Source: Dryomyza anilis
Taxonomy: Eukaryota; Arthropoda; Insecta; Diptera; Dryomyzidae
Reading direction: 5' to 3'
NCBI GenBank assembly: GCA_951804985.1
Contig: OX638135.1
Coordinates: forward strand, 10,950,058-11,014,057
Length of the DNA: 64,000 bases
The notes beneath the pieces were generated by a model, which searched no databases, was not told the origin of the DNA, and worked only from the letters and a program-made list of their open reading frames with translations. Numbering within the stretch: the first letter of the stretch is position 1; each line of letters starts with the position of its first letter. Of this stretch, positions 1-15,351 are shown one piece after another. Position numbers and translations under genes: made by a program.

Positions 1-240
1 ATTTAGAAATTAACGGAAATATTTTTGAATTTAGATCTAGTAGGCGACGAAATTGATTGAACGGACTTAGAACAAACCAAAACTTGACGAAGCATCTATT
101 AGAATTAAAGCTAGACAGAAAACGGACGACAGACCCACATTGTGAAGGATTAATATAAAACTTAATTTAAAACTATAATTTGAAACTGTAAATAACTATT
201 TTTAAAATAAATACTAAAGATGTTGGAATACTAAGATATT
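1..240. other. Unassigned AT-rich sequence
   Basis: I see no gene, repeat or RNA signal here. It runs directly into the tandem duplication that follows. Confidence 0.5.
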
Positions 241-1007
241 GGATGAAATGTTGATGTATATGAAGGAGAACCTGGGATTTTTTAAGCGCAAAAACATGTC
301 CATAAAATTCGATTTTACACATTATCCATGTCCATGCCTTTTTAATTATAAGAAAAAAAATTAAATACATACACGGAAAGAAAAGATTTATTTGAATATG
401 CTTTAATGTAATTATAACGTAATTCGAAATCATCATATAAAATCTAATTACATTATAATTGAATTGTATTATTATTTTGTTCAGATTGCGATATTATTAT
501 ACGATATTTAAACACAAATTGCTTTAATCGCGGTTTTACATGAATTTACTATATTAATGTTTCTATAGAAATGTATATTTTTCATCAGATATTAATATAT
601 GTATGTTTGATATTTCCGCTATTGGATGAAAAAGTTGATGTATATGAAGGAGAACCTGGGATTTTTTAAGCGCAAAAACATGTCCATAAAATTCGATTTT
701 ACACATTATCCATGTCCATGCCTTTTTAATTATAAGAAAAAAAATTAAATACATACACGGAAAGAAAAGATTTATTTGAATATGCTTTAATGTAATTATA
801 ACGTAATTCGAAATCATCATATAAAATCTAATTACATTATAATTGAATTGTATTATTATTTTGTTCAGATTGCGATATTATTATACGATATTTAAACACA
901 AATTGCTTTAATCGCGGTTTTACATGAATTTACTATATTAATGTTTCTATAGAAATGTATATTTTTCATCAGATATTAATATATGTATGTTTGATATTTC
1001 CGCTATT
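241..1007. repeat. Tandem duplication, two ~384-bp copies
   Basis: The stretch starting near 241 is repeated almost base for base from about 624 (offset 384) and ends near CCGCTATT at about 1007. The copies differ by only a few bases at their starts. Open frames on the minus strand are identical in both copies and are hydrophobic and AT-driven, so I do not treat them as genes. The near identity suggests a recent duplication or an assembly duplication. Confidence 0.9.
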
Positions 1008-1353
1008 TAACACACCCAACGTCAATAAAAGGTTCTCTGAATTATATGTATTTGGTTATTCGTGATTGTCACTGGGTGACAAGGAATTTAAAAATAATAG
1101 CAATATTTTGATTATATGTATGTTTGGCATTACGATATCACAATTAAATATCAACGATGCCTACTTTTAGCACTCAGTAACACTCACATTAATACTTTTC
1201 ATATAGTTCAAAAGTTCTTTTAAGTACCGCCAATCACTGTTAATACCAGATAGTGGCTGTTTGTGAAATATCCAATTAATTCGTAATTCAATGAGCTTAA
1301 AATTGGAACAATAGATAGGCAATAAAATAATTAAGTAAAAGATGTATAATAAA
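1008..1353. other. Unassigned AT-rich sequence
   Basis: I see no gene or recognisable repeat in this stretch. Confidence 0.5.
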
Positions 1354-1866
1354 ACCAGTTGGGAAGGTTAGAACACATGGGCAATTTTGAAGTAGGTGTT
1401 ATTATGATAGTTATGATTATCAAAATTATAGTCGGTCTAAACCGACTATAAATACCCTACACATATGTGTGGTTACCATTCAAAGTGGTATGTAGGTCAT
1501 CAGGGTATACGAATCATGAAAATAACTACAAACTTTCAATCGCTGAAGAATTTCCATTCATTTGATACCTATATTTAAAAATGGGTAGGTGTACAGAATT
1601 TCGATTTTTTTTTGGGAACTACAAGTCATTTCGGCGAAAAACATTACTTTCGTGTATTTGAGCATGATGTCAATATATATCAATATATAAAAGTTTACCT
1701 AAACGTATACAGTAAAATTTATCTGTAGATGTCAATTTTATATGAGGTATTTGATATATCGATTTCGCCAATTTTTTCCGCAATAATCTAAATTATGAGA
1801 CTAATTTCTTAAATTTTTTATGTAGTAGGAATTTCAACAGACAGACGGACATACAGACGGACATCG
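1354..1866 (+). mobile_element. mini-me/DINE-like element, 3' truncated
   Basis: This copy matches those at 27064-27835 and 43849-44550. It begins with ACCAGTTGGGAAGGTTAG, carries the hairpin TATAGTCGG...CCGACTATA, then ATACCCTACACATATGTG, and runs to a short GACAGACGGACA tract near 1840-1865. The (TA)n tract, the TTCTTGATCAGCATGA core and the terminal GTGTAGGGTAT of other copies are missing, so the 3' part is lost. It is non-coding. Confidence 0.8.
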
Positions 1867-1949
1867 TTTATGTTTTTTTTGCAGCGTGTATGAATTTAAC
1901 AATACTATAAATTATTTTATTAGGATTTAATTGGATTTTTTTAATAGTT

Positions 1950-2275
1950 TTGAATAACTAGACAATAACTAGTACTAAAGAACGACGTCTGAAACTACTC
2001 AAAAATAACTAGTTATACGACTGGTGTAAAAGAGTTTGTGCTGGGACTAGTACAAAAATTCTACTGTGAGAACTAGTTGTAAAGAGCTAGTACATAACTA
2101 GATCAAGGTAGAGCAATGACAAGCCCATGTTAAAATAATCGGTTCCTCGCATTGAAAAGAGCGAGTCTGGGACTGGTTTCTGATTTTGTACTGATTTCTG
2201 AGATGAGTTCTATACTAGTTCAGACCTAGTCATATTTCCTACTGGGTAACTACTTGTTCAGAACTAGTAATCGGT
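1950..2275. repeat. Degenerate CTAGT-rich repeat patch
   Basis: The motif AACTAGT or GACTAGTAC recurs about ten times in roughly 300 bp, spaced irregularly at 20-40 bp. CTAGT-type words are nearly self-complementary, so the patch can fold on itself. I do not recognise a named family. Confidence 0.55.
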
Positions 2276-3335
2276 TTCCATGACCATGAAACGATTTAAC
2301 GTTTCAGAGATCCGAATAATGTATTGGTGTGTGTTACCGTATTTTTATTATGTGTAAAGAAATCAGATATGTATGTAAATCATTTCAAACATCCTTGTTT
2401 TCTTAGATTAAGAAAACAAAATTTGGTTGTAGCAAACATAAATGCTGTGACTATAAATGGCTGTAACATTTATTTACAAATTTCTCATACTTTTTCCTGT
2501 TTTGTGTAGCTTTCATTAAATATATTGTTGGATAAACGTTCACAAATTATCGTTGAGCCTAAAGCGATCAATGCCATTTATGAGACTAAAATAAACTAAT
2601 TAATTTTTTATTTTTAGAAATTATTAGGGTTGCAATATATGTTTTTTATCTTATTTTTTAATTATAGATAATTTATTATTAGGTTAGTCTACTCGAAATG
2701 AATCTATGTGATCATATATGGCATTTAAATGCTCGATTCTTATTTATAATGTACAACAAACAAATCCAAGCGTTTTTTAACAATAACATTTTTAATCTGA
2801 TTGATTTATCTTTTCATTTTATTTGTTTAAAAATCCCCTTTTGACTATATGACAATCACATGTCAAATTATCCCGAGTGAGTTTTGTTTGTCATCACTCA
2901 AAAACAAAAAATGCATTATCGAACAACAGCGAGGTATTTTCTGGTATATATAAAAATAATTATATATACAGACATATACTATATCATTGTATATACAAAT
3001 ATTTATACATATGCGCGTTTATTTCGGCTTGTGTACGCGCAGCTATTGTTTTTGAATATTTTTGTACTCAGTTTCATTTAATGAGGACGCTAACTAGCCC
3101 AGTGCAACGATTTAAGTGTCGCAAAGTGAATTATGCAGCGAACTTTTAGATGTGAAATACGAACGTAAAAGAGATATAAAAAAATAATGTCATATAAATA
3201 AGAAATATAGATAAAACAAAATAAAGAATTTAAGAAATACATTAATATAGAAATAAATAAAGAAATAAATAGATAAAATAATTATTAAATAAGAAAATAA
3301 ATAAAGTAAAGCAAGAATGAAATAAATAGATAAAT
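2276..3335. other. Unassigned AT-rich sequence leading into satellite
   Basis: I see no supported gene. From about 3180 the sequence degrades into AAATA-rich simple sequence (AAATAAATAAAG, AAATAGATAAAT), a plausible seed for the satellite that follows. Confidence 0.5.
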
Positions 3336-6300
3336 AAATAATAAATAATAAATAATAAATATAATAAATAATAAATAATAAATAATAAATAATAAATAAT
3401 AAATAATAAATAATAAATAATAAATAATAAATAATAAATAATAAATAATAAATAATAAATAATAAATAATAAATAATAAATAATAAATAATAAATAATAA
3501 ATAATAAATAATAAATAATAAATAATAAATAATAAATAATAAATAATAAATAATAAATAATAAATAATAAATAATAAATAATAAATAATAAATAATAAAT
3601 AATAAATAATAAATAATAAATAATAAATAATAAATAATAAATAATAAATAATAAATAATAAATAATAAATAATAAATAATAAATAATAAATAATAAATAA
3701 TAAATAATAAATAATAAATAATAAATAATAAATAATAAATAATAAATAATAAATAATAAATAATAAATAATAAATAATAAATAATAAATAATAAATAATA
3801 AATAATAAATAATAAATAATAAATAATAAATAATAAATAATAAATAATAAATAATAAATAATAAATAATAAATAATAAATAATAAATAATAAATAATAAA
3901 TAATAAATAATAAATAATAAATAATAAATAATAAATAATAAATAATAAATAATAAATAATAAATAATAAATAATAAATAATAAATAATAAATAATAAATA
4001 ATAAATAATAAATAATAAATAATAAATAATAAATAATAAATAATAAATAATAAATAATAAATAATAAATAATAAATAATAAATAATAAATAATAAATAAT
4101 AAATAATAAATAATAAATAATAAATAATAAATAATAAATAATAAATAATAAATAATAAATAATAAATAATAAATAATAAATAATAAATAATAAATAATAA
4201 ATAATAAATAATAAATAATAAATAATAAATAATAAATAATAAATAATAAATAATAAATAATAAATAATAAATAATAAATAATAAATAATAAATAATAAAT
4301 AATAAATAATAAATAATAAATAATAAATAATAAATAATAAATAATAAATAATAAATAATAAATAATAAATAATAAATAATAAATAATAAATAATAAATAA
4401 TAAATAATAAATAATAAATAATAAATAATAAATAATAAATAATAAATAATAAATAATAAATAATAAATAATAAATAATAAATAATAAATAATAAATAATA
4501 AATAATAAATAATAAATAATAAATAATAAATAATAAATAATAAATAATAAATAATAAATAATAAATAATAAATAATAAATAATAAATAATAAATAATAAA
4601 TAATAAATAATAAATAATAAATAATAAATAATAAATAATAAATAATAAATAATAAATAATAAATAATAAATAATAAATAATAAATAATAAATAATAAATA
4701 ATAAATAATAAATAATAAATAATAAATAATAAATAATAAATAATAAATAATAAATAATAAATAATAAATAATAAATAATAAATAATAAATAATAAATAAT
4801 AAATAATAAATAATAAATAATAAATAATAAATAATAAATAATAAATAATAAATAATAAATAATAAATAATAAATAATAAATAATAAATAATAAATAATAA
4901 ATAATAAATAATAAATAATAAATAATAAATAATAAATAATAAATAATAAATAATAAATAATAAATAATAAATAATAAATAATAAATAATAAATAATAAAT
5001 AATAAATAATAAATAATAAATAATAAATAATAAATAATAAATAATAAATAATAAATAATAAATAATAAATAATAAATAATAAATAATAAATAATAAATAA
5101 TAAATAATAAATAATAAATAATAAATAATAAATAATAAATAATAAATAATAAATAATAAATAATAAATAATAAATAATAAATAATAAATAATAAATAATA
5201 AATAATAAATAATAAATAATAAATAATAAATAATAAATAATAAATAATAAATAATAAATAATAAATAATAAATAATAAATAATAAATAATAAATAATAAA
5301 TAATAAATAATAAATAATAAATAATAAATAATAAATAATAAATAATAAATAATAAATAATAAATAATAAATAATAAATAATAAATAATAAATAATAAATA
5401 ATAAATAATAAATAATAAATAATAAATAATAAATAATAAATAATAAATAATAAATAATAAATAATAAATAATAAATAATAAATAATAAATAATAAATAAT
5501 AAATAATAAATAATAAATAATAAATAATAAATAATAAATAATAAATAATAAATAATAAATAATAAATAATAAATAATAAATAATAAATAATAAATAATAA
5601 ATAATAAATAATAAATAATAAATAATAAATAATAAATAATAAATAATAAATAATAAATAATAAATAATAAATAATAAATAATAAATAATAAATAATAAAT
5701 AATAAATAATAAATAATAAATAATAAATAATAAATAATAAATAATAAATAATAAATAATAAATAATAAATAATAAATAATAAATAATAAATAATAAATAA
5801 TAAATAATAAATAATAAATAATAAATAATAAATAATAAATAATAAATAATAAATAATAAATAATAAATAATAAATAATAAATAATAAATAATAAATAATA
5901 AATAATAAATAATAAATAATAAATAATAAATAATAAATAATAAATAATAAATAATAAATAATAAATAATAAATAATAAATAATAAATAATAAATAATAAA
6001 TAATAAATAATAAATAATAAATAATAAATAATAAATAATAAATAATAAATAATAAATAATAAATAATAAATAATAAATAATAAATAATAAATAATAAATA
6101 ATAAATAATAAATAATAAATAATAAATAATAAATAATAAATAATAAATAATAAATAATAAATAATAAATAATAAAAATAATAAATAATAAATAATAAATA
6201 ATAAATAATAAATAATAAATAATAAATATAAATAATAAATAATAATAATAAATAATAAAAATAAATAATAAATAATAAATAATAAATAATAAATAATAAA

Positions 6301-9300
6301 TAATAAATAATAAATAATAAATAATAAATAATAAATAATAAATAATAAATAATAAATAATAAATAATAAATAATAAATAATAAATAATAAATAATAAATA
6401 ATAAATAATAAATAATAATAATAATAATAAATAATAATAATAATAAATAATAAATAATAAATAATAAATATAAATAATAAATAATAATAATAAATAATAA
6501 ATAATAAATAATAAATAATAAATAATAAATAATAAATAATAAATAATAATAAATAATAAATAATAAATAATAAATAATAAATAATAAATAATAAATAATA
6601 AATAATAAATAATAAATAATAAATAATAAATAATAAAATAATAAATAATAAAATAATAAATAATAAATAAAAAATAATAAATAATAAATAATAAATAATA
6701 AATAATAAATAATAAATAATAAATAATAAATAATAAATAATAAATAATAAATAATAAATAATAAATAATAAATAATAAATAATAAATAATAAATAATAAA
6801 TAATAAATAATAAATAATAAATAATAAATAATAAATAATAAATAATAAATAATAAATAATAAATAATAAATAATAAATAATAAATAATAAATAATAAATA
6901 ATAAATAATAAATAATAAATAATAAATAATAAATAATAAATAATAAATAATAAATAATAAATAATAAATAATAAATAATAAATAATAAATAATAAATAAT
7001 AAATAATAAATAATAAATAATAAATAATAAATAATAAATAATAAATAATAAATAATAAATAATAAATAATAAATAATAAATAATAAATAATAAATAATAA
7101 ATAATAAATAATAAATAATAAATAATAAATAATAAATAATAAATAATAAATAATAAATAATAAATAATAAATAATAAATAATAAATAATAAATAATAAAT
7201 AATAAATAATAAATAATAAATAATAATAATAATAATAAATAATAAATAATAAATAATAAATAATAAATAATAAATAATAAATAATAAATAATAAATAATA
7301 AATAATAATAATAAATAATAAATAATAAATAATAAATAATAAATAATAAATAATAAATAATAAATAATAAATAATAAATAATAATAATAAATAATAAATA
7401 ATAAATAATAAATAATAAATAATAAATAATAAATAATAAATAATAAATAATAAATAATAAATAATAAATAATAAATAATAAATAATAAATAATAAATAAT
7501 AAATAATAAATAATAAATAATAAATAATAAATAATAAATAATAAATAATAAATAATAAATAATAAATAATAAATAATAAATAATAAATAATAAATAATAA
7601 ATAATAAATAATAAATAATAAATAATAAATAATAAATAATAAATAATAAATAATAAATAATAATAATAAATAATAAATAATAAATAATAAATAATAAATA
7701 ATAAATAATAAATAATAAATAATAAATAATAAATAATAAATAATAAATAATAAATAATAAATAATAAATAATAAATAATAAATAATAAATAATAAATAAT
7801 AAATAATAAATAATAATAATAAATAATAAATAATAAATAATAAATAATAAATAATAAATAATAAATAATAAATAATAAATAATAAATAATAAATAATAAA
7901 TAATAAATAATAAATAATAAATAATAAATAATAAATAATAAATAATAAATAATAAATAATAAATAATAAATAATAAATAATAAATAATAAATAATAAATA
8001 ATAAATAATAAATAATAAATAATAAATAATAAATAATAAATAATAAAAATAAATAATAAATAATAAATAATAAATAATAAATAATAAATAATAAATAATA
8101 AATAATAAATAATAAATAATAAATAATAAATAATAAATAATAATAATAAATAAAAATAATAAATAATAAATAATAAATAATAAATAATAAATAATAAATA
8201 ATAAATAATAAATAATAAATAATAAATAATAAATAATAAATAATAAATAATAAATAATAAATAATAAATAATAAATAATAAATAATAAATAATAAATAAT
8301 AAATAATAAATAATAAATAATAATAATAAATAATAAATAATAAATAATAAATAATAAATAATAAATAATAAATAATAAATAATAAATAATAAATAATAAA
8401 TAATAAATAATAAATAATAAATAATAAATAATAAATAATAAATAATAAATAATAAATAATAAATAATAATAATAAATAATAAATAATAAATAATAAATAA
8501 TAAATAATAAATAATAATAATAAATAATAAATAATAAATAATAAATAATAAATAATAAATAATAAATAATAAATAATAAATAATAAATAATAAATAATAA
8601 ATAATAAATAATAAATAATAAATAATAAATAATAATAATAAATAATAAATAATAAATAATAAATAATAATATAATAATAAATAATAAATAATAAATAATA
8701 AATAATAAATAATAAATAATAAATAATAAATAATAAATAATAAATAATAAATAATAAATAATAAATAATAAATAAATAAATAATAAATAATAAATAATAA
8801 ATAATAAATAATAAATAATAAATAATAAATAATAAATAATAAATAATAAATAATAAATAATAAATAATAAATAATAAATAATAAATAATAAATAATAAAT
8901 AATAAATAATAAATAATAAATAATAAATAATAAATAATAAATAATAAATAATAAATAATAAATAATAAATAATAAATAATAAATAATAAATAATAAATAA
9001 TAAATAATAAATAATAAATAATAAATAATAAATAATAAATAATAAATAATAAATAATAAATAATAAATAATAAATAATAAATAATAAATAATAAATAATA
9101 AATAATAAATAATAAATAATAAATAATAAATAATAAATAATAAATAATAAATAATAAATAATAAATAATAAATAATAATAAATAATAAATAATAAATAAT
9201 AAATAATAAATAATAAATAATAAATAATAAATAATAAATAATAAATAATAAATAATAAATAATAAATAATAAATAATAAATAATAAATAATAAATAATAA

Positions 9301-11950
9301 ATAATAAATAATAAATAATAAATAATAAATAATAAATAATAAATAATAAATAATAAATAATAAATAATAAATAATAAATAATAAATAATAAATAATAAAT
9401 AATAAATAATAAATAATAAATAATAAATAATAAATAATAAATAATAAATAATAAATAATAAATAATAAATAATAAATAATAAATAATAAATAATAAATAA
9501 TAAATAATAAATAATAAATAATAAATAATAAATAATAAATAATAAATAATAAATAATAAATAATAAATAATAAATAATAAATAATAAATAATAAATAATA
9601 AATAATAAATAATAAATAATAAATAATAAATAATAAATAATAAATAATAAATAATAAATAATAAATAATAAATAATAAATAATAAATAATAAATAATAAA
9701 TAATAAATAATAAATAATAAATAATAAATAATAAATAATAAATAATAAATAATAAATAATAAATAATAAATAATAAATAATAAATAATAAATAATAAATA
9801 ATAAATAATAAATAATAAATAATAAATAATAAATAATAAATAATAAATAATAAATAATAAATAATAAATAATAAATAATAAATAATAAATAATAAATAAT
9901 AAATAATAAATAATAAATAATAAATAATAAATAATAAATAATAAATAATAAATAATAAATAATAAATAATAAATAATAAATAATAAATAATAAATAATAA
10001 ATAATAAATAATAAATAATAAATAATAAATAATAAATAATAAATAATAAATAATAAATAATAAATAATAAATAATAAATAATAAATAATAAATAATAAAT
10101 AATAAATAATAAATAATAAATAATAAATAATAAATAATAAATAATAAATAATAAATAATAAATAATAAATAATAAATAATAAATAATAAATAATAAATAA
10201 TAAATAATAAATAATAAATAATAAATAATAAATAATAAATAATAAATAATAAATAATAAATAATAAATAATAAATAATAAATAATAAATAATAAATAATA
10301 AATAATAAATAATAAATAATAAATAATAAATAATAAATAATAAATAATAAATAATAAATAATAAATAATAAATAATAAATAATAAATAATAAATAATAAA
10401 TAATAAATAATAAATAATAAATAATAAATAATAAATAATAAATAATAAATAATAAATAATAAATAATAAATAATAAATAATAAATAATAAATAATAAATA
10501 ATAAATAATAAATAATAAATAATAAATAATAAATAATAAATAATAAATAATAAATAATAAATAATAAATAATAAAAATAAATAATAAATAATAAATAATA
10601 AATAATAAATAATAAATAATAAATAATAAATAATAAATAATAAATAATAAATAATAAATAATAAATAATAAATAATAAATAATAAATAATAAATAATAAA
10701 TAATAAATAATAAATAATAAATAATAAATAATAAATAATAAATAATAAATAATAAATAATAAATAATAAATAATAAATAATAAATAATAAATAATAAATA
10801 ATAAATAATAAATAATAAATAATAAATAATAAATAATAAATAATAAATAATAAATAATAAATAATAAATAATAAATAATAAATAATAAATAATAAATAAT
10901 AAATAATAAATAATAAATAATAAATAATAAATAATAAATAATAAATAATAAATAATAAATAATAAATAATAAATAATAAATAATAAATAATAAATAATAA
11001 ATAATAAATAATAAATAATAAATAATAAATAATAAATAATAAATAATAAATAATAAATAATAAATAATAATAAATAATAAATAATAAATAATAAATAATA
11101 AATAATAAATAATAAATAATAAATAATAAATAATAAATAATAAATAATAAATAATAAATAATAAATAATAAATAATAAATAATAAATAATAAATAATAAA
11201 TAATAAATAATAAATAATAAATAATAAATAATAAATAATAAATAATAAATAATAAATAATAAATAATAAATAATAAATAATAAATAATAAATAATAAATA
11301 ATAAATAATAAATAATAAATAATAAATAATAAATAATAAATAATAAATAATAAATAATAAATAATAAATAATAAATAATAAATAATAAATAATAAATAAT
11401 AAATAATAAATAATAAATAATAAATAATAAATAATAAATAATAAATAATAAATAATAAATAATAAATAATAATAATAAATAATAAATAATAAATAATAAA
11501 TAATAAATAATAAATAATAAATAATAAATAATAAATAATAAATAATAAATAATAAATAATAAATAATAAATAATAAATAATAAATAATAAATAATAAATA
11601 ATAAATAATAAATAATAAATAATAAATAATAAATAATAAATAATAAATAATAAATAATAAATAATAAATAATAAATAATAAATAATAAATAATAAATAAT
11701 AAATAATAAATAATAAATAATAAATAATAAATAATAAATAATAAATAATAAATAATAAATAATAAATAATAAATAATAAATAATAAATAATAAATAATAA
11801 ATAATAAATAATAAATAATAAATAATAAATAATAAATAATAAATAATAAATAATAAATAATAAATAATAAATAATAAATAATAAATAATAAATAATAAAT
11901 AATAAATAATAAATAATAAATAATAAATAATAAATTAATAAATAATAAAT
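3336..11950. repeat. 7-bp AT-only satellite (AATAATA)n
   Basis: About 8.6 kb, roughly 1,230 tandem copies of AATAATA, with no G or C. Runs of more than 2.8 kb are perfect (about 3365-6170). Variant units, mostly gain or loss of an AAT or A step, cluster between about 6170 and 8780, with scattered ones near 9177, 10575, 11070 and 11470. Each unit junction contains AATAAA, the canonical polyadenylation hexamer, on the + strand. The minus strand has no stop codon in any frame because no two A bases are adjacent on it. That is a composition effect, not coding evidence. Confidence 0.98.
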
Positions 11951-14900
11951 AATAAATTAATAAATTAATAAATTAATAAATTAATAAATTAATAAATTAA
12001 TAAATTAATAAATTAATAAATTAATAAATTAATAAATTAATAAATTAATAAATTAATAAATTAATAAATTAATAAATTAATAAATTAATAAATTAATAAA
12101 TTAATAAATTAATAAATTAATAAATTAATAAATTAATAAATTAATAAATTAATAAATTAATAAATTAATAAATTAATAAATTAATAAATTAATAAATTAA
12201 TAAATTAATAAATTAATAAATTAATAAATTAATAAATTAATAAATTAATAAATTAATAAATTAATAAATTAATAAATTAATAAATTAATAAATTAATAAA
12301 TTAATAAATTAATAAATTAATAAATTAATAAATTAATAAATTAATAAATTAATAAATTAATAAATTAATAAATTAATAAATTAATAAATTAATAAATTAA
12401 TAAATTAATAAATTAATAAATTAATAAATTAATAAATTAATAAATTAATAAATTAATAAATTAATAAATTAATAAATTAATAAATTAATAAATTAATAAA
12501 TTAATAAATTAATAAATTAATAAATTAATAAATTAATAAATTAATAAATTAATAAATTAATAAATTAATAAATTAATAAATTAATAAATTAATAAATTAA
12601 TAAATTAATAAATTAATAAATTAATAAATTAATAAATTAATAAATTAATAAATTAATAAATTAATAAATTAATAAATTAATAAATTAATAAATTAATAAA
12701 TTAATAAATTAATAAATTAATAAATTAATAAATTAATAAATTAATAAATTAATAAATTAATAAATTAATAAATTAATAAATTAATAAATTAATAAATTAA
12801 TAAATTAATAAATTAATAAATTAATAAATTAATAAATTAATAAATTAATAAATTAATAAATTAATAAATTAATAAATTAATAAATTAATAAATTAATAAA
12901 TTAATAAATTAATAAATTAATAAATTAATAAATTAATAAATTAATAAATTAATAAATTAATAAATTAATAAATTAATAAATTAATAAATTAATAAATTAA
13001 TAAATTAATAAATTAATAAATTAATAAATTAATAAATTAATAAATTAATAAATTAATAAATTAATAAATTAATAAATTAATAAATTAATAAATTAATAAA
13101 TTAATAAATTAATAAATTAATAAATTAATAAATTAATAAATTAATAAATTAATAAATTAATAAATTAATAAATTAATAAATTAATAAATTAATAAATTAA
13201 TAAATTAATAAATTAATAAATTAATAAATTAATAAATTAATAAATTAATAAATTAATAAATTAATAAATTAATAAATTAATAAATTAATAAATTAATAAA
13301 TTAATAAATTAATAAATTAATAAATTAATAAATTAATAAATTAATAAATTAATAAATTAATAAATTAATAAATTAATAAATTAATAAATTAATAAATTAA
13401 TAAATTAATAAATTAATAAATTAATAAATTAATAAATTAATAAATTAATAAATTAATAAATTAATAAATTAATAAATTAATAAATTAATAAATTAATAAA
13501 TTAATAAATTAATAAATTAATAAATTAATAAATTAATAAATTAATAAATTAATAAATTAATAAATTAATAAATTAATAAATTAATAAATTAATAAATTAA
13601 TAAATTAATAAATTAATAAATTAATAAATTAATAAATTAATAAATTAATAAATTAATAAATTAATAAATTAATAAATTAATAAATTAATAAATTAATAAA
13701 TTAATAAATTAATAAATTAATAAATTAATAAATTAATAAATTAATAAATTAATAAATTAATAAATTAATAAATTAATAAATTAATAAATTAATAAATTAA
13801 TAAATTAATAAATTAATAAATTAATAAATTAATAAATTAATAAATTAATAAATTAATAAATTAATAAATTAATAAATTAATAAATTAATAAATTAATAAA
13901 TTAATAAATTAATAAATTAATAAATTAATAAATTAATAAATTAATAAATTAATAAATTAATAAATTAATAAATTAATAAATTAATAAATTAATAAATTAA
14001 TAAATTAATAAATTAATAAATTAATAAATTAATAAATTAATAAATTAATAAATTAATAAATTAATAAATTAATAAATTAATAAATTAATAAATTAATAAA
14101 TTAATAAATTAATAAATTAATAAATTAATAAATTAATAAATTAATAAATTAATAAATTAATAAATTAATAAATTAATAAATTAATAAATTAATAAATTAA
14201 TAAATTAATAAATTAATAAATTAATAAATTAATAAATTAATAAATTAATAAATTAATAAATTAATAAATTAATAAATTAATAAATTAATAAATTAATAAA
14301 TTAATAAATTAATAAATTAATAAATTAATAAATTAATAAATTAATAAATTAATAAATTAATAAATTAATAAATTAATAAATTAATAAATTAATAAATTAA
14401 TAAATTAATAAATTAATAAATTAATAAATTAATAAATTAATAAATTAATAAATTAATAAATTAATAAATTAATAAATTAATAAATTAATAAATTAATAAA
14501 TTAATAAATTAATAAATTAATAAATTAATAAATTAATAAATTAATAAATTAATAAATTAATAAATTAATAAATTAATAAATTAATAAATTAATAAATTAA
14601 TAAATTAATAAATTAATAAATTAATAAATTAATAAATTAATAAATTAATAAATTAATAAATTAATAAATTAATAAATTAATAAATTAATAAATTAATAAA
14701 TTAATAAATTAATAAATTAATAAATTAATAAATTAATAAATTAATAAATTAATAAATTAATAAATTAATAAATTAATAAATTAATAAATTAATAAATTAA
14801 TAAATTAATAAATTAATAAATTAATAAATTAATAAATTAATAAATTAATAAATTAATAAATTAATAAATTAATAAATTAATAAATTAATAAATTAATAAA

Positions 14901-15337
14901 TTAATAAATTAATAAATTAATAAATTAATAAATTAATAAATTAATAAATTAATAAATTAATAAATTAATAAATTAATAAATTAATAAATTAATAAATTAA
15001 TAAATTAATAAATTAATAAATTAATAAATTAATAAATTAATAAATTAATAAATTAATAAATTAATAAATTAATAAATTAATAAATTAATAAATTAATAAA
15101 TTAATAAATTAATAAATTAATAAATTAATAAATTAATAAATTAATAAATTAATAAATTAATAAATTAATAAATTAATAAATTAATAAATTAATAAATTAA
15201 TAAATTAATAAATTAATAAATTAATAAATTAATAAATTAATAAATTAATAAATTAATAAATTAATAAATTAATAAATTAATAAATTAATAAATTAATAAA
15301 TTAATAAATTAATAAATTAATAAATTAATAAATTAAT
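11951..15337. repeat. 8-bp AT-only satellite (TTAATAAA)n
   Basis: About 3.39 kb, roughly 423 tandem copies of TTAATAAA. I saw no variant unit along its whole length. The unit equals the neighbouring 7-bp unit plus one T (AAATAAT to AAATTAAT). The first 8-bp unit appears at about 11931, two 7-bp units follow, then the array is purely 8-bp. Each unit contains AATAAA. It ends at AATTAATTAAAG, 13 bp before a TIR element. Confidence 0.98.
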
Positions 15338-15351
15338 TAAAGAAATTGCTA

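Noticed and set aside
3336..11950. Stop-free minus strand for 8.6 kb in all three frames
   Set aside because: It follows from the unit TATTATT, which never has two adjacent A bases and no G. There is no ATG and no gene-like composition.
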